64,000 nucleotides of DNA from Bifidobacterium miconisargentati (GCF_019331675.1 NZ_JAHBBJ010000001.1:186001-250000); one strand, 5' to 3'. Shown: positions 53,467-63,078, numbered from the stretch's first letter. The notes: a model not told the origin generated them from the sequence alone. Program-made: numbers and translations.

Positions 53467-54758
53467 ACGCGCACCTGTCCTGTTCCGTATCCGATCCACT
53501 TGGTGGTGGTCATTTCACGCAGTCCCATGGGTCCGCGCGCGTGCATCTTCTGGGTGGAGATGCCGAGTTCGGCGCCGAAGCCGAACACGCCGCCGTCCGT
53601 GAAGCGTGTGGAGGCGTTGACCATGACCACTGCCGAGTCTATACGCTTGGTGAACGTTTCGATGGCTTCGTAATCCTCGGCGATGATGGATTCGGTATGG
53701 CCGGTGGAGTGCTCGTTGATGTGCGCGATGGCCTCGTCCAGATCATCGACCACCTTGACGCCCATCTTGAGGGCCAGGTATTCGGTGTCCCAGTCCTCCT
53801 CGGTGGCGTGGTTGAGCGTCAGCCCCTCGATCGCGGCGCCCTGGATGATGTCGTAGGAGATGGCGTCCGCCTGCAGCACCACGTCCGCCTGGCCCAGGGC
53901 CGTGGCGATGGCGGGCAGGAAGTCGGCGGCGACATCCTTGTGGACCAGCAGCTTTTCGGCGGCGTTGCACACGCCCACGCGCTGGGTCTTGGCGTTGAGG
54001 ATGATCGGGATGGCCTTGTCGAGGTCGCCGGAACGGTCCACGTAGATGTGCACGTTGCCGGCTCCGGTTTCGATGACCGGCACCTTGGAGTTGCGCACCA
54101 CGGCCTGGATGAGTCCCGCGCCGCCTCGCGGCACGAGCACGTCGATGTGGCCGCGCGCTTCCATCATGGCAGTGGCGCCGGCGCGTCCGAACTGATCCAC
54201 GGACTGCACGAGGGCCGGGTCGAAACCATGAATCTCAAGCACGGGAGCGATCACGGACAGCGTGGCGGCGTTGGTGCGTTCGGCGGCGTGGCCTCCCCGA
54301 AGCAGCGCGGCGTTGCCGGATTTGAGGCACAGGCTGGCCACGTCCACGGTGACGTTCGGGCGGGCCTCGTAGATCATGCCGATCACGCCCATCGGCACGC
54401 GCGTCTGCGTCAGGCGCAGGCCGTTGGGCAGGTTGTATCCGCGCACGATCTCCCCTACCGGGTCGGGCAGGGTGGCCACGTGACGCACGCCGTTGGCTGC
54501 GGCGGCCACGCGCGGGATGTCGAAGAGCAGACGGTCGAGTTTGCCCGCGTCCATGCCGTTTTCCTTGGATTCGAGCATGTCGAGGGCGTTGGCGGCTTCG
54601 ATCTCGCCGGCGTGCGCGTCCAGTGCGTCCGCGATGGCGAGCAGCAGCTCGTTCTTGGATTCGGTGTTTGCCCTGGCGAGGCGCTCCTGTGCGCGGGCGG
54701 CCCGATCGGCCTGGCCGCACACCGCGCTGAACACCTCGGGACTCAATGCTTCGCTCAT
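53463..54758 (-). CDS. proA: Gamma-glutamyl phosphate reductase
   Basis: It makes glutamate-5-semialdehyde for proline synthesis. The 431-aa aldehyde-dehydrogenase-fold enzyme shows [44 protein letters not shown] sequence, [15 protein letters not shown], the catalytic Cys in [18 protein letters not shown], and [19 protein letters not shown] at the end. The ATG at 54758 ([10 protein letters not shown]) is preferred over a longer frame. It is the first gene of an ATGA-coupled trio with a hypothetical gene and nadD. proB is not in the window. Confidence 0.95.
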   Translation of the reverse strand: MSEALSPEVFSAVCGQADRAARAQERLARANTESKNELLLAIADALDAHAGEIEAANALDMLESKENGMDAGKLDRLLFDIPRVAAAANGVRHVATLPDPVGEIVRGYNLPNGLRLTQTRVPMGVIGMIYEARPNVTVDVASLCLKSGNAALLRGGHAAERTNAATLSVIAPVLEIHGFDPALVQSVDQFGRAGATAMMEARGHIDVLVPRGGAGLIQAVVRNSKVPVIETGAGNVHIYVDRSGDLDKAIPIILNAKTQRVGVCNAAEKLLVHKDVAADFLPAIATALGQADVVLQADAISYDIIQGAAIEGLTLNHATEEDWDTEYLALKMGVKVVDDLDEAIAHINEHSTGHTESIIAEDYEAIETFTKRIDSAVVMVNASTRFTDGGVFGFGAELGISTQKMHARGPMGLREMTTTKWIGYGTGQVRV

Positions 54759-54814
54759 AGAAGACAAGGGTAACGCACAATGCGGCATGTCGCTTGTTTC
54801 GGGCCAGATATGCG

Positions 54815-54994
54815 CTTGGCTCCCTCTGACGAGGGAGTTGGCAGCGAAGCTGGCTGAGGGAGAGAAGCCGAGGCGATGCCATCGCCGTGGAATCGTATCG
54901 GCTGTAAGCCGATGCCTTTCCCAAACGGCTGACGCCGTACTTCTCTCCCTCAGTCTTGCTTCGCAAGCCAGCTCCCTCGTCGGAGGGAGCCAAG
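54815..54994. repeat. Interspersed palindromic repeat, copy G
   Basis: Outer arms CTTGGCTCCCTCTGACGAGG and the near-complement ending CGTCGGAGGGAGCCAAGG are about 50 bases each and enclose a longer, 80-base centre. It uses CTCCCTC rather than CTCCCCTC, so it is a subfamily. It fills the gap between glyA and proA. Confidence 0.82.
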
Positions 54995-55003
54995 GTGGTT
55001 AGA

Positions 55004-56311
55004 TCAGTGAATCTGGTCGAGGCCCGGGTAGAGCGGGAAGTCCTCGACGAGCTTGTCCACGCGGGCCTTGAGGGCCTCCACGTCGGCGGACGGGCCGGCG
55101 GCGAGCGCGGTGCCGATGATGTCGGCGACCTCCTCGTATTCCTTCGGTCCGAAGCCGCGGGTGGCCAGGGCGGAGGTGCCGATGCGCAGGCCGGAGGCCA
55201 CGGAGGCCGGGCGCGGGTCGAACGGCACGGTGTTGCGGTTGATGGTGATGCCGCAGGCGGCGAGCAGATCCTCGCCCTGCTTGCCGTCCATCTCGGAGTT
55301 GCGCAGATCCACCATGACCAGGTGCACGTCGGTGCCGCCGGTCAGCACGGAGATGCCGTTGGCCTTGACGTCGTCCGCCATGAGGCGGTCGGCCAGGATC
55401 TTGGCGCCGTCGAGGGTGCGCTGCATACGGTCCTTGAACTCCGGGGTGCCGGCCACCTTGAAGCTGACGGCCTTGCCGGCCACCACGTGCATGAGCGGGC
55501 CGCCCTGCTGGCCGGGGAACACGGAGGAGTTGAGCTTCTTGGCGTACTCCTCCTTGGCCAGGATGAAGCCGGAACGCGGGCCGCCGAGCGTCTTGTGTGC
55601 CGTGGAGGAGACCACGTCGGCGTACGGCACCGGGCTCGGGTGCAGGCCGGCGGCCACAAGGCCGGCGAAGTGGGCCATGTCGACCCAGAACTTGGCGCCC
55701 ACCTCGTCGGCGATCTCCTTGATGGCCTTGAAGTCCTCGATGCGCGGGTAGGCGGACCAGCCGCCGATGATCATGGCCGGGTGCACCTCGAGGGCGCGCT
55801 GGCGGATGATCTCCGGGTCGATGCGGAAGGTCTCGGGGTTCACGCCGTAGGCTTCGGCGTGGTAGAACTTGCCGGAGAAGTTGATCTTCATGCCGTGGGT
55901 CAGGTGGCCGCCGTGGTCGAGGGCCAGGCCGAGCACGGTGTCGCCGGGCTTGACGAGCGCCTGGTAGACGGCGGCGTTGGCCTGGGCGCCGGAGTGCGGC
56001 TGGACGTTGGCGTATTCGGCGCCGAACAGCTTCTTGGCGCGCTCGCGGGCGATGGTCTCGATCTGGTCCACGAACTCGCAGCCGCCGTAGTAGCGGCGTC
56101 CCGGATAGCCCTCGGCGTACTTGTTGGTGAGCACGGAACCCTGGCACTGCAGCACGGCGCGCGGTACGAAGTTCTCGGAGGCGATCATCTCCAGGCCGCC
56201 CTGCTGGCGGTGCAGCTCGGAGTCGAGCAGCTGGGCGATCTCGGGATCGGTCTCGCTGATGGGCGCGTTGAAGGCGTCGGTTGCGGTCTGTGCGAGGGGT
56301 GAAGCGGTCAT
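55004..56311 (-). CDS. glyA: Serine hydroxymethyltransferase
   Basis: A PLP enzyme converting serine and tetrahydrofolate to glycine and 5,10-methylene-THF. The 435-aa chain has [40 protein letters not shown] sequence, [25 protein letters not shown] and the PLP lysine Lys-240 in [14 protein letters not shown]. The ATG at 56311 follows TAAGGAG. Together with folD and sdaA it covers serine and one-carbon metabolism in this window. Confidence 0.97.
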   Translation of the reverse strand: MTASPLAQTATDAFNAPISETDPEIAQLLDSELHRQQGGLEMIASENFVPRAVLQCQGSVLTNKYAEGYPGRRYYGGCEFVDQIETIARERAKKLFGAEYANVQPHSGAQANAAVYQALVKPGDTVLGLALDHGGHLTHGMKINFSGKFYHAEAYGVNPETFRIDPEIIRQRALEVHPAMIIGGWSAYPRIEDFKAIKEIADEVGAKFWVDMAHFAGLVAAGLHPSPVPYADVVSSTAHKTLGGPRSGFILAKEEYAKKLNSSVFPGQQGGPLMHVVAGKAVSFKVAGTPEFKDRMQRTLDGAKILADRLMADDVKANGISVLTGGTDVHLVMVDLRNSEMDGKQGEDLLAACGITINRNTVPFDPRPASVASGLRIGTSALATRGFGPKEYEEVADIIGTALAAGPSADVEALKARVDKLVEDFPLYPGLDQIH

Positions 56312-56717
56312 GGGTGCTCCTTAGTGGTGTGGATAACGACTGGTTTGCCGTTCGGGGGCTACTGTACGTTCCGTTTGTGGCCGTTCTGTTTCCGCACGAC
56401 GATTCCGCCGGTGTTTCACAGGTCGTTTCACGACCGGTGCGCACATCGTGCGTCATCGTCGGCCTTGCGTCCGGCAGACCCGCACGCCGCCCGTATACCG
56501 GCCATCATGGCCCGGATCGCACATGACGGGAAGGTAAAGTCCCATATCTCGGACATCGCGACGCGCCGTCTCACCATACGGACGCACAGCTCCCTCGCGT
56601 CACACATCCGGCGTCTTTCCTCCATCATGCGGGAGGCCCCGCTCCCCTGACCGAGGCCCACGGTAGACTTAAGAGGATTCAATCATCCCTTAAGGCTTCA
56701 AGGATTAAGGATTCACC
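56312..56717. other. 405-base divergent region between glyA and thrC
   Basis: No gene-like frame. Near its end TTAAGAGGA (56669-56677) and TCATCCCTTAA-like sequence form a small imperfect stem, and AAGGATTAAGGAT before the thrC GTG supplies a ribosome binding site. No recognised riboswitch or repeat. Confidence 0.4.
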
Positions 56718-58208
56718 GTGGCTACCACCTTCCATTCCACCCGCAGCACCACCGACTCGCTGACCGCCAAGCAGGCCATCCGCAAGGGCATCGCCGACGA
56801 CGGCGGCCTGTTCGTCTCGGATGACCTGGGCAAGACCAAGGTGGACATCGCCTCCCTGCCCGGCAAGACGTATCAGGAAATCGCCGCGGAGGTGCTCGGC
56901 GTGCTGCTGCCGGACTTCACGGCCGAGGAGCTGGGCCAGTGCATCGTGGACGCCTACGGCGACCAGTGGTCGGACGAGCGCATCACGCCGCTCAAGCCCC
57001 TGGGCGACGACTACATCCTCGAACTGTTCAACGGCCCGACCTCCGCGTTCAAGGACGTGGCCCTGCAGATCCTGCCGCGTTTCATGGCGCACACCACGCC
57101 GGCCGACGGCGACCCGGACGAGAAGATCATGATCCTCACCGCCACCTCCGGCGACACGGGCAAGGCCGCACTGGCCGGCTTCGCGGACGCTCCGGGCACC
57201 GCCATCACCGTCTTCTATCCGGAAGGCAAGGTAAGCCAGGTCCAGGAACTGCAGATGACCACGCAGACCGGCGCGAACGTGAACGTGGCGGCCGTGCAGG
57301 GCAACTTCGACGACGCACAGTCCGCGGTCAAGCGCATCTTCGGCGACCGTGTGCTGGCGGACAAGCTCGCCGCCGAATCGCATGTGGTGCTTTCCTCCGC
57401 CAACTCCATCAACGTGGGCCGTCTGGTGCCGCAGGTGGTCTACTACTTCTCCGCGTACGCGCAGCTGCTCGCCGACCAGGTGATCAACGTGGGCGACGAG
57501 GTGGAGTTCGTGGTGCCCACCGGCAACTTCGGCGACATCCTGGCCGGCTACTACGCCAAGCTGCTGGGCCTGCCGGTCAAGCACCTCGTGGTGGCCTCCG
57601 ACAAGAACAACGTACTGTTCGACTTCCTGACCACCGGCACATACAACCGCCAGCGCCCGTTCTTCCAGACCATCTCCCCCTCGATGGACATCCTCATCTC
57701 CTCGAACCTGGAGCGCATGCTCTACTACTTCTCCGAGGGCGACACCCGTCTGATCTCCATGCTCATGAACGACCTCAACAAGTGGGGCGCTTATGAGGTG
57801 CCGGAGCCGCTGCTGGCCCAGATCCGCCAGATCTTCGGCACCGGCTGGGCCGACGAGGATCAGGTGCGCGAGGCCATCAAGCACTGCTGGGACGAGAACC
57901 ATTACGTCATCGACCCGCACACCGCCTGCGGCTACTACCTGTTGGAGCAGATGCCGCGCGACCCGCTGACCCCGCGCGTGCTGCTGTCCACCGCGAGCCC
58001 GTACAAGTTCCCTCGCGTGGTGAACGAGGCGCTGGGCTTCGACGCCACCGGCACCGACTTCGAATGCATGGACGTGCTCTCCCGCGAAACCGGCACCACC
58101 GCCCCCGCCGCGCTGCGCGGTCTGGAGCATGCCGAGGTGCGTTTCAATACGGTCGTGCCGATCGACGGCATGGAGCGTTTCGTGGCCAACGCCGCCGAAG
58201 CGCTGTAA
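56718..58208 (+). CDS. thrC: Threonine synthase
   Basis: It converts O-phosphohomoserine to threonine with PLP. The 496-aa protein is of the longer fungal/E. coli-like type, with Lys-112 in FNGPTSAFKDVALQ. Later motifs are TATSGDTGKAALAGF, LSSANSINVGRLVPQ and VPTGNFGDILAGYYAK. It ends in RFVANAAEAL. The start is GTG at 56718 after AAGGATTAAGGA. Two tandem hairpins follow the stop. Confidence 0.97.
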   Translation: MATTFHSTRSTTDSLTAKQAIRKGIADDGGLFVSDDLGKTKVDIASLPGKTYQEIAAEVLGVLLPDFTAEELGQCIVDAYGDQWSDERITPLKPLGDDYILELFNGPTSAFKDVALQILPRFMAHTTPADGDPDEKIMILTATSGDTGKAALAGFADAPGTAITVFYPEGKVSQVQELQMTTQTGANVNVAAVQGNFDDAQSAVKRIFGDRVLADKLAAESHVVLSSANSINVGRLVPQVVYYFSAYAQLLADQVINVGDEVEFVVPTGNFGDILAGYYAKLLGLPVKHLVVASDKNNVLFDFLTTGTYNRQRPFFQTISPSMDILISSNLERMLYYFSEGDTRLISMLMNDLNKWGAYEVPEPLLAQIRQIFGTGWADEDQVREAIKHCWDENHYVIDPHTACGYYLLEQMPRDPLTPRVLLSTASPYKFPRVVNEALGFDATGTDFECMDVLSRETGTTAPAALRGLEHAEVRFNTVVPIDGMERFVANAAEAL

Positions 58209-58210
58209 AC

Positions 58211-58256
58211 GGCACGAAACGCAAGTTCCGAACGTCGTCGACTTGCGTTTCGTGCC
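58211..58256. terminator. First tandem hairpin after thrC
   Basis: Perfect 16-bp arms GGCACGAAACGCAAGT (58211-58226) and its complement (58241-58256), starting two bases after the thrC stop. Confidence 0.7.
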
Positions 58257-58269
58257 ATATCGAGACACC

Positions 58270-58325
58270 GAAACGGGGCGAAACGCAACATCGCATCGTC
58301 GCTAACTTGCGTTTCGCCCCGTTTC
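58270..58325. terminator. Second tandem hairpin after thrC
   Basis: Perfect 19-bp arms GAAACGGGGCGAAACGCAA (58270-58288) and its complement (58307-58325). It shares CGAAACGCAA with the first hairpin. It lies before the convergent permease gene and can serve both strands. Confidence 0.7.
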
Positions 58326-58357
58326 CGTTGGGCAAAGGGTCCCGCGGCCCGTGAGGC

Positions 58358-59077
58358 CTACAGTTCCTTGGCGCTCCAGATGCGCAGGGAGATGCGGTAG
58401 GACGCCGTGATGGCCAGAATGGCTACGGCGGTGATCACGACCCATCCGACCGGCGGCACCGTGATAGCCGTGGACAGCACCTGCAGGCGCAGGCCGTCAG
58501 GCAGAAGCAGCATGATGATCTGCGCGGCGAAGAACACGGTGATGGCACCGACGAACAGCCTCGAATAGGCCTTGACGAAATCGCCGCAGGAGTAGAACAC
58601 CGGAATCACTATGGCGGCCAACACCACGAAAGTAGCCATGGCAAGCGGCACGACCGTGGCGAGCGCGCTCAGACCGATACCGAACCACAGTCTGGACAGT
58701 GCGATTTCGATGCTGAGTTCCGTAAAGCAGATTACGAACAGCACGCCCGCGGAGCAGTAACGCATATTGACCTGCGTACGGCGGGACACCGGCATCACAC
58801 CGATCATCCGGGTCGAGGCCAACTGATTGTCACTGTTGAATTGGAACAATACGGCGACGGACGCGACCCAGTACATAACGGTCAGATATGCCATAACCGT
58901 GAGCGGTAGGCCTGATTCATCCGGCCCCGATTGCCAGGTGAACGCGGTGAATACCAGCGGGGCCAGGAATGCGATGACGTTCGTCACCGTGGAATTGCCG
59001 GTGAGGGCGGCGAAATCCATACGCATGGCGACACGCTCGGCATGCACGTGAATGTTGTCATCCGCTATGAATGCCAT
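58358..59077 (-). CDS. ABC-2 type permease, distal subunit
   Basis: A 239-aa membrane protein with six hydrophobic segments (for example VTNVIAFLAPLVFTAFTW, LSALATVVPLAMATFVVLAAIVIPVFYS, WVVITAVAILAITAS). It is clearly related in length and C-terminal pattern (SLRIWSAKEL) to the permease encoded just upstream (SLHIYLAKEF). The two probably form a heterodimer with the ATPase at 59793. Its ATG overlaps the upstream stop by one base (TGATG). The substrate is unknown. Confidence 0.82.
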   Translation of the reverse strand: MAFIADDNIHVHAERVAMRMDFAALTGNSTVTNVIAFLAPLVFTAFTWQSGPDESGLPLTVMAYLTVMYWVASVAVLFQFNSDNQLASTRMIGVMPVSRRTQVNMRYCSAGVLFVICFTELSIEIALSRLWFGIGLSALATVVPLAMATFVVLAAIVIPVFYSCGDFVKAYSRLFVGAITVFFAAQIIMLLLPDGLRLQVLSTAITVPPVGWVVITAVAILAITASYRISLRIWSAKEL

Positions 59078-59796
59078 CAGAACTCCTTAGCGAGATAGAT
59101 GTGCAACGACACGGCGAGCGAGGCGGCCACGGCGACCGCCGCCAAAACCACTCCACCCAAAGCCGGCCAGATCACGTCTGCGCCCGACATAGCCTCGGCA
59201 GACGACACCACCCATGAGATCAGGGCGTCAATCGAAGCCGGAGCCAGTTTGGCGAGCAGTGCGAATGCAGCGGCCACCACCGCACCGAACCCTATGCAGA
59301 TGAGCATCATCGTCAGCAACGCCTTCTGATAGGTGAACCGGTAGCACAATGGGAGCATCACCGCTTCCAGCAATGCATACGCCACGACCGCAATCAGCAC
59401 GGACACCACCAACTCGGGCAGCAGCAGCGTTCCCGATTCGAACCACATGCCGGCTCCAGCGCAGAGCGCGACCTCCAACGCCAATATCAGCATGCACACG
59501 GCCATCACAAGATACCGGCCGATCACCTGATGGACACGACGAACCGGAATCACGCCGTTCATCCAATTGTTCCGTCCCTGCTGTTCAAAGGTGAACGTGT
59601 TGAGCGGCAACAAGGCGAGCATCGCGGAAACGCCGCCGACAGCGGCTCCGGGCATATAGCTGACACCGCCCGAGATGCTCCCGAGCAGTATCATTGCAGC
59701 GGGAAACCCTATGAGCAGGACCACTATCGAGAACATGCCCTGTGAAGCAACTCGCCGCACATCCAATACGAACGCGCGCAGTACCCCGGTCATCAT
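59077..59796 (-). CDS. ABC-2 type permease, proximal subunit
   Basis: A 239-aa membrane protein with six hydrophobic segments (FSIVVLLIGFPAAMILL, YLVMAVCMLILALEVALCAGA, LVVSVLIAVVAYALLEAV and others), a paralogue of the next gene. FEQQGRNNWMNGVIPVRRVHQVIGRY is a cytoplasmic segment probably contacting the ATPase. The ATG overlaps the ATPase stop (ATGA). Confidence 0.82.
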   Translation of the reverse strand: MMTGVLRAFVLDVRRVASQGMFSIVVLLIGFPAAMILLGSISGGVSYMPGAAVGGVSAMLALLPLNTFTFEQQGRNNWMNGVIPVRRVHQVIGRYLVMAVCMLILALEVALCAGAGMWFESGTLLLPELVVSVLIAVVAYALLEAVMLPLCYRFTYQKALLTMMLICIGFGAVVAAAFALLAKLAPASIDALISWVVSSAEAMSGADVIWPALGGVVLAAVAVAASLAVSLHIYLAKEF

Positions 59797-60719
59797 GCCA
59801 CCTCCATGGCGCGCGCGGCGTCGTCCGTATTGGTCAGTCGGATGATGTCGTCGATGGAGGCGGGTTCGGCGGTGAGCGGTGCCGCCCTGCGTCTCCCCTC
59901 CTCCGTCTTGAGACCCCCGATTTTGCCGAGATCCTCGGTACGCACGAGTGCATCGAAGCCGGTTTCGTAGCGGTGGATGCCGACCGCTACGCCTTTGACG
60001 TCGGGCGCCAGGTCGTCCGGCCCGCCCTTGATCAAACGGAAGGATTCCTCGAATTCGTCCTTGGGACCGGTGAAGTAGAGCTTGCCGCGCGTGATGTAGG
60101 TGATGAAGTCGGCGGCGCGTTCGAGGTCGGCGGTGATGTGCGTGGAGAAGAGCACGCTACGCCCGCCGTCCGCGATGTAGTTCTGGAGGATGTCCATGAG
60201 TTCGTCGCGGGCGAGCACGTCGAGACCACTGGTGGGTTCGTCCAGCACCAGCAGTTTGGCGTCGTGGCTCAGGGCCACGGCGAGCATGAGCTTCATCTGC
60301 ATGCCGCGGGAGAGTTCCTTCACCCGCTTCTTGCGGTCCAGGCCGAAACGCTTGAGGTAATTGTCGAAAGTCGCATGGTTCCATGCGAGATACATCGGCG
60401 CCATGGTCTGTTCGACCTTGTTCACCGTCCACGTCTCGATGAAGTAGCTGGAGTCGAAGACCACGCCGAGGTTTTCCTTGACGGTTTCCTCGTCGGCGAG
60501 GTTGTCGAGGCCGAACACGTGGATTTCGCCGGCGTCTCGGTGGATCATGTTGAGGATGAGTTTGATGAGCGTGGATTTGCCGGCGCCGTTCGGGCCGATG
60601 AGGCCCATGATGTAGCCGGCCGGCAGGTCGAAGGTGATGTCGTCCAGCGTGAAGCCGGAATCGTAATGCTTGGTTGCGCCGGTGATGGACAGCGCCATCG
60701 GCGATTGGTCAATGGTCAT
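59793..60719 (-). CDS. ABC transporter ATP-binding protein (YtrB/BcrA-like)
   Basis: A 308-aa ATPase of an exporter. Walker A is GLIGPNGAGKSTLIKLIL, the signature is ELSRGMQMKLMLAVALS (LSRGM in place of LSGGQ, common in this group), Walker B is LLVLDEPTSGLD and the switch His is in STHITADLERAADF. The C-terminal 90 residues form an accessory domain. The ATG at 60719 follows AAGGCAAGG. It lies between the GntR regulator and two permeases. Such sets in Gram-positives often respond to wall-active compounds. Confidence 0.92.
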   Translation of the reverse strand: MTIDQSPMALSITGATKHYDSGFTLDDITFDLPAGYIMGLIGPNGAGKSTLIKLILNMIHRDAGEIHVFGLDNLADEETVKENLGVVFDSSYFIETWTVNKVEQTMAPMYLAWNHATFDNYLKRFGLDRKKRVKELSRGMQMKLMLAVALSHDAKLLVLDEPTSGLDVLARDELMDILQNYIADGGRSVLFSTHITADLERAADFITYITRGKLYFTGPKDEFEESFRLIKGGPDDLAPDVKGVAVGIHRYETGFDALVRTEDLGKIGGLKTEEGRRRAAPLTAEPASIDDIIRLTNTDDAARAMEVA

Positions 60720-60780
60720 AGCAATGCCTTGCCTTTCATCGGATGATAAGCAATGCCAAATGCATGTCATCCATGTGACT

Positions 60781-60831
60781 ACCCCTCAGTCGTGCTTCGC
60801 ACGCCAGCTCCTCTGACAAGGGGGAGCCTTA
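60781..60831. repeat. Interspersed repeat, half copy H
   Basis: CCCCTCAGTCGTGCTTCGCA through CAAGGGGGAGCCTTA is one arm of the palindromic family. Its last bases supply the TAA stop of the GntR gene. It lies inside the regulator-ATPase operon and may reduce downstream transcription. Confidence 0.75.
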
Positions 60832-61209
60832 GGAGGGAAGTTTTTCGTATTCCTCGGCGAGCATCCGGGTCAGATCGGTCAGCGGCATGTCCGCGGCCTT
60901 GGCGGCGCGGACGGCTTCAGCGAGGCTCGTGCGGGCTTGGGTTTCAAGCTGATTGCGCATCAGCTCGTTGCCCTTGTCCATCACGAAGGTGCCCTTGCCC
61001 TGGATGTTCTGCACCACGCCCTCATCGGCCAGTTCGTTGTACGCCCTGGTGACGGTGAGCACGGAGATGCGCAGTTCCTTGGCGAGCTTCCTCAGGGAAG
61101 GCAGAGCCTGGCCTGCCTTGAGCTCGCCGTTCAGGACGCTGGCGCGAATCTGGTTCTTGATCTGCTCGTAGATGGGTTCGCCGGACACGGATGAGATGAT
61201 CAGTTTCAT
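60829..61209 (-). CDS. GntR-family repressor, YtrA subfamily
   Basis: A 126-aa regulator. The N-terminal winged helix EPIYEQIKNQIRASVLNGELKAGQALPSLRKLAKELRISVLTVTRAYNELADEGVV-type sequence is intact. The short C-terminal helical part (~50 residues) is typical of YtrA, which has no large effector domain and is usually encoded with an ABC exporter. It should repress its own operon. The large inverted repeat at 61247-61324 is the likely operator. Confidence 0.93.
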   Translation of the reverse strand: MKLIISSVSGEPIYEQIKNQIRASVLNGELKAGQALPSLRKLAKELRISVLTVTRAYNELADEGVVQNIQGKGTFVMDKGNELMRNQLETQARTSLAEAVRAAKAADMPLTDLTRMLAEEYEKLPS

Positions 61210-61246
61210 CTATGCCCCTTTCGGTTGGTTTCGTTATAGCGCTCGC

Positions 61247-61324
61247 AGCTGTTCAGCTGTTATGTATCACAGTATAACTGTTATGGTTCACTGTCAAGGT
61301 GTGTTGCATAACAGTAGAACAGCA
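61247..61324. promoter_or_regulatory. Candidate GntR operator with three CTGTTATG copies
   Basis: CTGTTATG occurs at 61257-61264 and 61278-61285 (21 bases, two helical turns apart), and inverted as CATAACAG at 61307-61314. The outer pair extends to 18-base arms (61247-61264 and 61307-61324) with 15 matches. It lies 38 bases upstream of the GntR start, between it and the divergent GNAT gene. Confidence 0.6.
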
Positions 61325-61452
61325 AGAGCAGCCTGAAAAGCCGACAGCCGGGCGCGATAATGAACAGTCGGCGAACAATGCCGCGCGCATATCGCCCGAC
61401 CACGAGTCGAAACATTGGACATGCCTACAATGGCCCCGGAAAGGGGCCTGAT

Positions 61453-62073
61453 ATGCCAAACAACGTTGTTACCTTGCGCGCAACAGAGCCAAGTGATTAT
61501 CCCTATCTTGAAGCCTGGTGGAACGACGTGTCCGTCGCGGACGGCTGCCGTGCCACACTGGACGATCTTCCCCGCGAACGGGTGGACGCACTGTTCCACG
61601 GCTGGAGCGACATCAACGACGAACATCGCTTCGGACGCACCGTGCTCGATCCGGGCGGCATGCCCATCGGCCACATCGCCGCATGGGATTGCGAGGATCC
61701 GGACCGCGACGCCACGATGGGCATCCTCATCGGACCGTACTTCCAGGGCCTCGGCTACGGCAACCAGGCCATGAAGCTCGGCATCAAGATCGCCGCCGAG
61801 CAGCTCAAGGCCAAGACCATCACCGTGAAGGTGTGGTCGTTCAACCTGCGCGCGCGGCACATGTACGAGTCGCTGGGATTCAAGGAGGTGGACCGCACGG
61901 CCAAGGCCGTCGAACGCGACGGCGCCCCGTTCGACGAAGTGGTGTATCGCGCACCGATCGACGTGTTGCTGGAGCGCATCGCCGCCGAGCAGACGGAACG
62001 CACCGAAGGCGAGGAGATGGAGCGGCAGCGTTTCGCCGCGCAACGCCCGGGCGACAAGTTGCCGTTGCGGTGA
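61453..62073 (+). CDS. GNAT-family N-acetyltransferase
   Basis: A 206-aa acetyltransferase of the RimJ/RimL-like class. VVTLRATEPSDYPYLEAWWNDVSVADG opens the domain. MGILIGPYFQGLGYGNQAMKLGIKIAAEQLKAKTITVKVWSFNLRARHMYESLGFKEVDR-type sequence contains the acetyl-CoA loop. The C-terminal 35 residues are Glu/Arg-rich. The ATG at 61453 follows AAAGGGG. The target is unknown. Confidence 0.88.
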   Translation: MPNNVVTLRATEPSDYPYLEAWWNDVSVADGCRATLDDLPRERVDALFHGWSDINDEHRFGRTVLDPGGMPIGHIAAWDCEDPDRDATMGILIGPYFQGLGYGNQAMKLGIKIAAEQLKAKTITVKVWSFNLRARHMYESLGFKEVDRTAKAVERDGAPFDEVVYRAPIDVLLERIAAEQTERTEGEEMERQRFAAQRPGDKLPLR

Positions 62074-62090
62074 TTTCAATGCCCGCCACT

Positions 62091-62219
62091 GGCTGAGGGG
62101 AGCATTCCGCCTGTCCGAAACTCCCCTCAGTCGCCTCACGGCGACAGCTCCCCTCAGAGAAGGGAGCCAAATTCAAGACGCGGAGCGTTGCTACCAGCTC
62201 TTCTCAAAAGGGGAGCCTA
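62091..62219. repeat. Interspersed palindromic repeat, copy I (rearranged)
   Basis: It contains GGCTGAGGGGAGC, then CTCCCCTCAGTCGCCTCACG...GAAGGGAGCC, then AAAAGGGGAGCC. It fills the gap between convergent GNAT and HAD genes, and its right end encodes the last codons and stop of the HAD gene. Confidence 0.78.
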
Positions 62220-62869
62220 GTTAGCGGGGCGTCGCGGAAATCATGAAGCGTGCCGTCGGCGATCGCCGTGATTTCGGGCCAGTCGGCGGCCGAGGAGTCG
62301 TCGTACATGGCCCAGACCCGCATGCCGGCGGATTTGGCGGAGCGGATGCCAGCCAGCAGGTCCTCGAACACGGTGCAGTCGGCCGGCGCTGCGCCAAGAC
62401 GTGAGGCGGCCAGCAGATAGACGTCCGGCCGGTCCTTGCCCACGCCGTGCGCGTCGTCCACGGAGACGATGGCGTCGAACAGGTCGCGCATGCCGAGATG
62501 GCCGAGCGCGGCCTCGCGCAGTTCCGGCAACAGGGTGGTGGCCACGCCGAGCCTCACGCCGGCGGTCTTGAGCTCATGCAGGTATTCGATTGCGCCCGGC
62601 TTGGCCTTGACCGTGGTGGCGTAGGCTTCGCGGGCCATCTCATCCCATTCAGCCATCAGCGCCTCTGGCGTGTCCTTGAGGCCGAACCGGTCGATGGTGT
62701 ATTCGGCGATCTGACGGAACTGCATCGAGGCCACGGTGGCCATGTAGTCGTCCGGCACGGCGAGGCCGCGCTTGCCGAGGAAATCGATGTCGATCTGGTT
62801 CCAGACGCCCATCGAGTCGAGCAGGGTGCCGTCGAGGTCGAAGATGGCGGCTTTGGTGTGCTGGGTCAT
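62204..62869 (-). CDS. HAD-superfamily phosphatase / beta-phosphoglucomutase-like
   Basis: A 221-aa class I HAD hydrolase. Motif I is IFDLDGTLLDS (Asp-11 and Asp-13), motif II is LGVATT, the motif III Lys is in GVGKDRPDVYLLAASRLG, and motif IV is CTVFEDLLAGIRSAKSAGM. The cap domain is the helical type found in phosphoglycolate phosphatase and beta-phosphoglucomutase. The last residues TRLPF come from the adjoining repeat element. ATG at 62869 after GGAAGGA. The substrate is unknown. Confidence 0.9.
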   Translation of the reverse strand: MTQHTKAAIFDLDGTLLDSMGVWNQIDIDFLGKRGLAVPDDYMATVASMQFRQIAEYTIDRFGLKDTPEALMAEWDEMAREAYATTVKAKPGAIEYLHELKTAGVRLGVATTLLPELREAALGHLGMRDLFDAIVSVDDAHGVGKDRPDVYLLAASRLGAAPADCTVFEDLLAGIRSAKSAGMRVWAMYDDSSAADWPEITAIADGTLHDFRDAPLTRLPF

Positions 62870-62888
62870 TACAGAATCCTTCCCTCTG

Positions 62889-63039
62889 ACTCCCCTCAGT
62901 CTCGCTTCGCGAGCCAGCTCGTCCTGTAATTAATGACGGGCCATGCCCGCGTTTTGCTAGCTCGACTGTCGTCTCGCACATTGCCTACAAACAGCTCTGC
63001 TGTTTGCTTCACGGCAATGTCCTGACAAGGGGAGCCAAG
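62889..63039 (-). repeat. Interspersed repeat, long form, copy D
   Basis: From ACTCCCCTCAGTCTCGCTTC to GACAAGGGGAGCCAAGAAT, about 151 bases matching copy C in the same orientation and copy A in reverse. It lies between recN and the HAD gene. Confidence 0.87.
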
Positions 63040-63078
63040 AATAGGGGAATGTCGATCTTGGTTTAATAGAGCTTTTAT

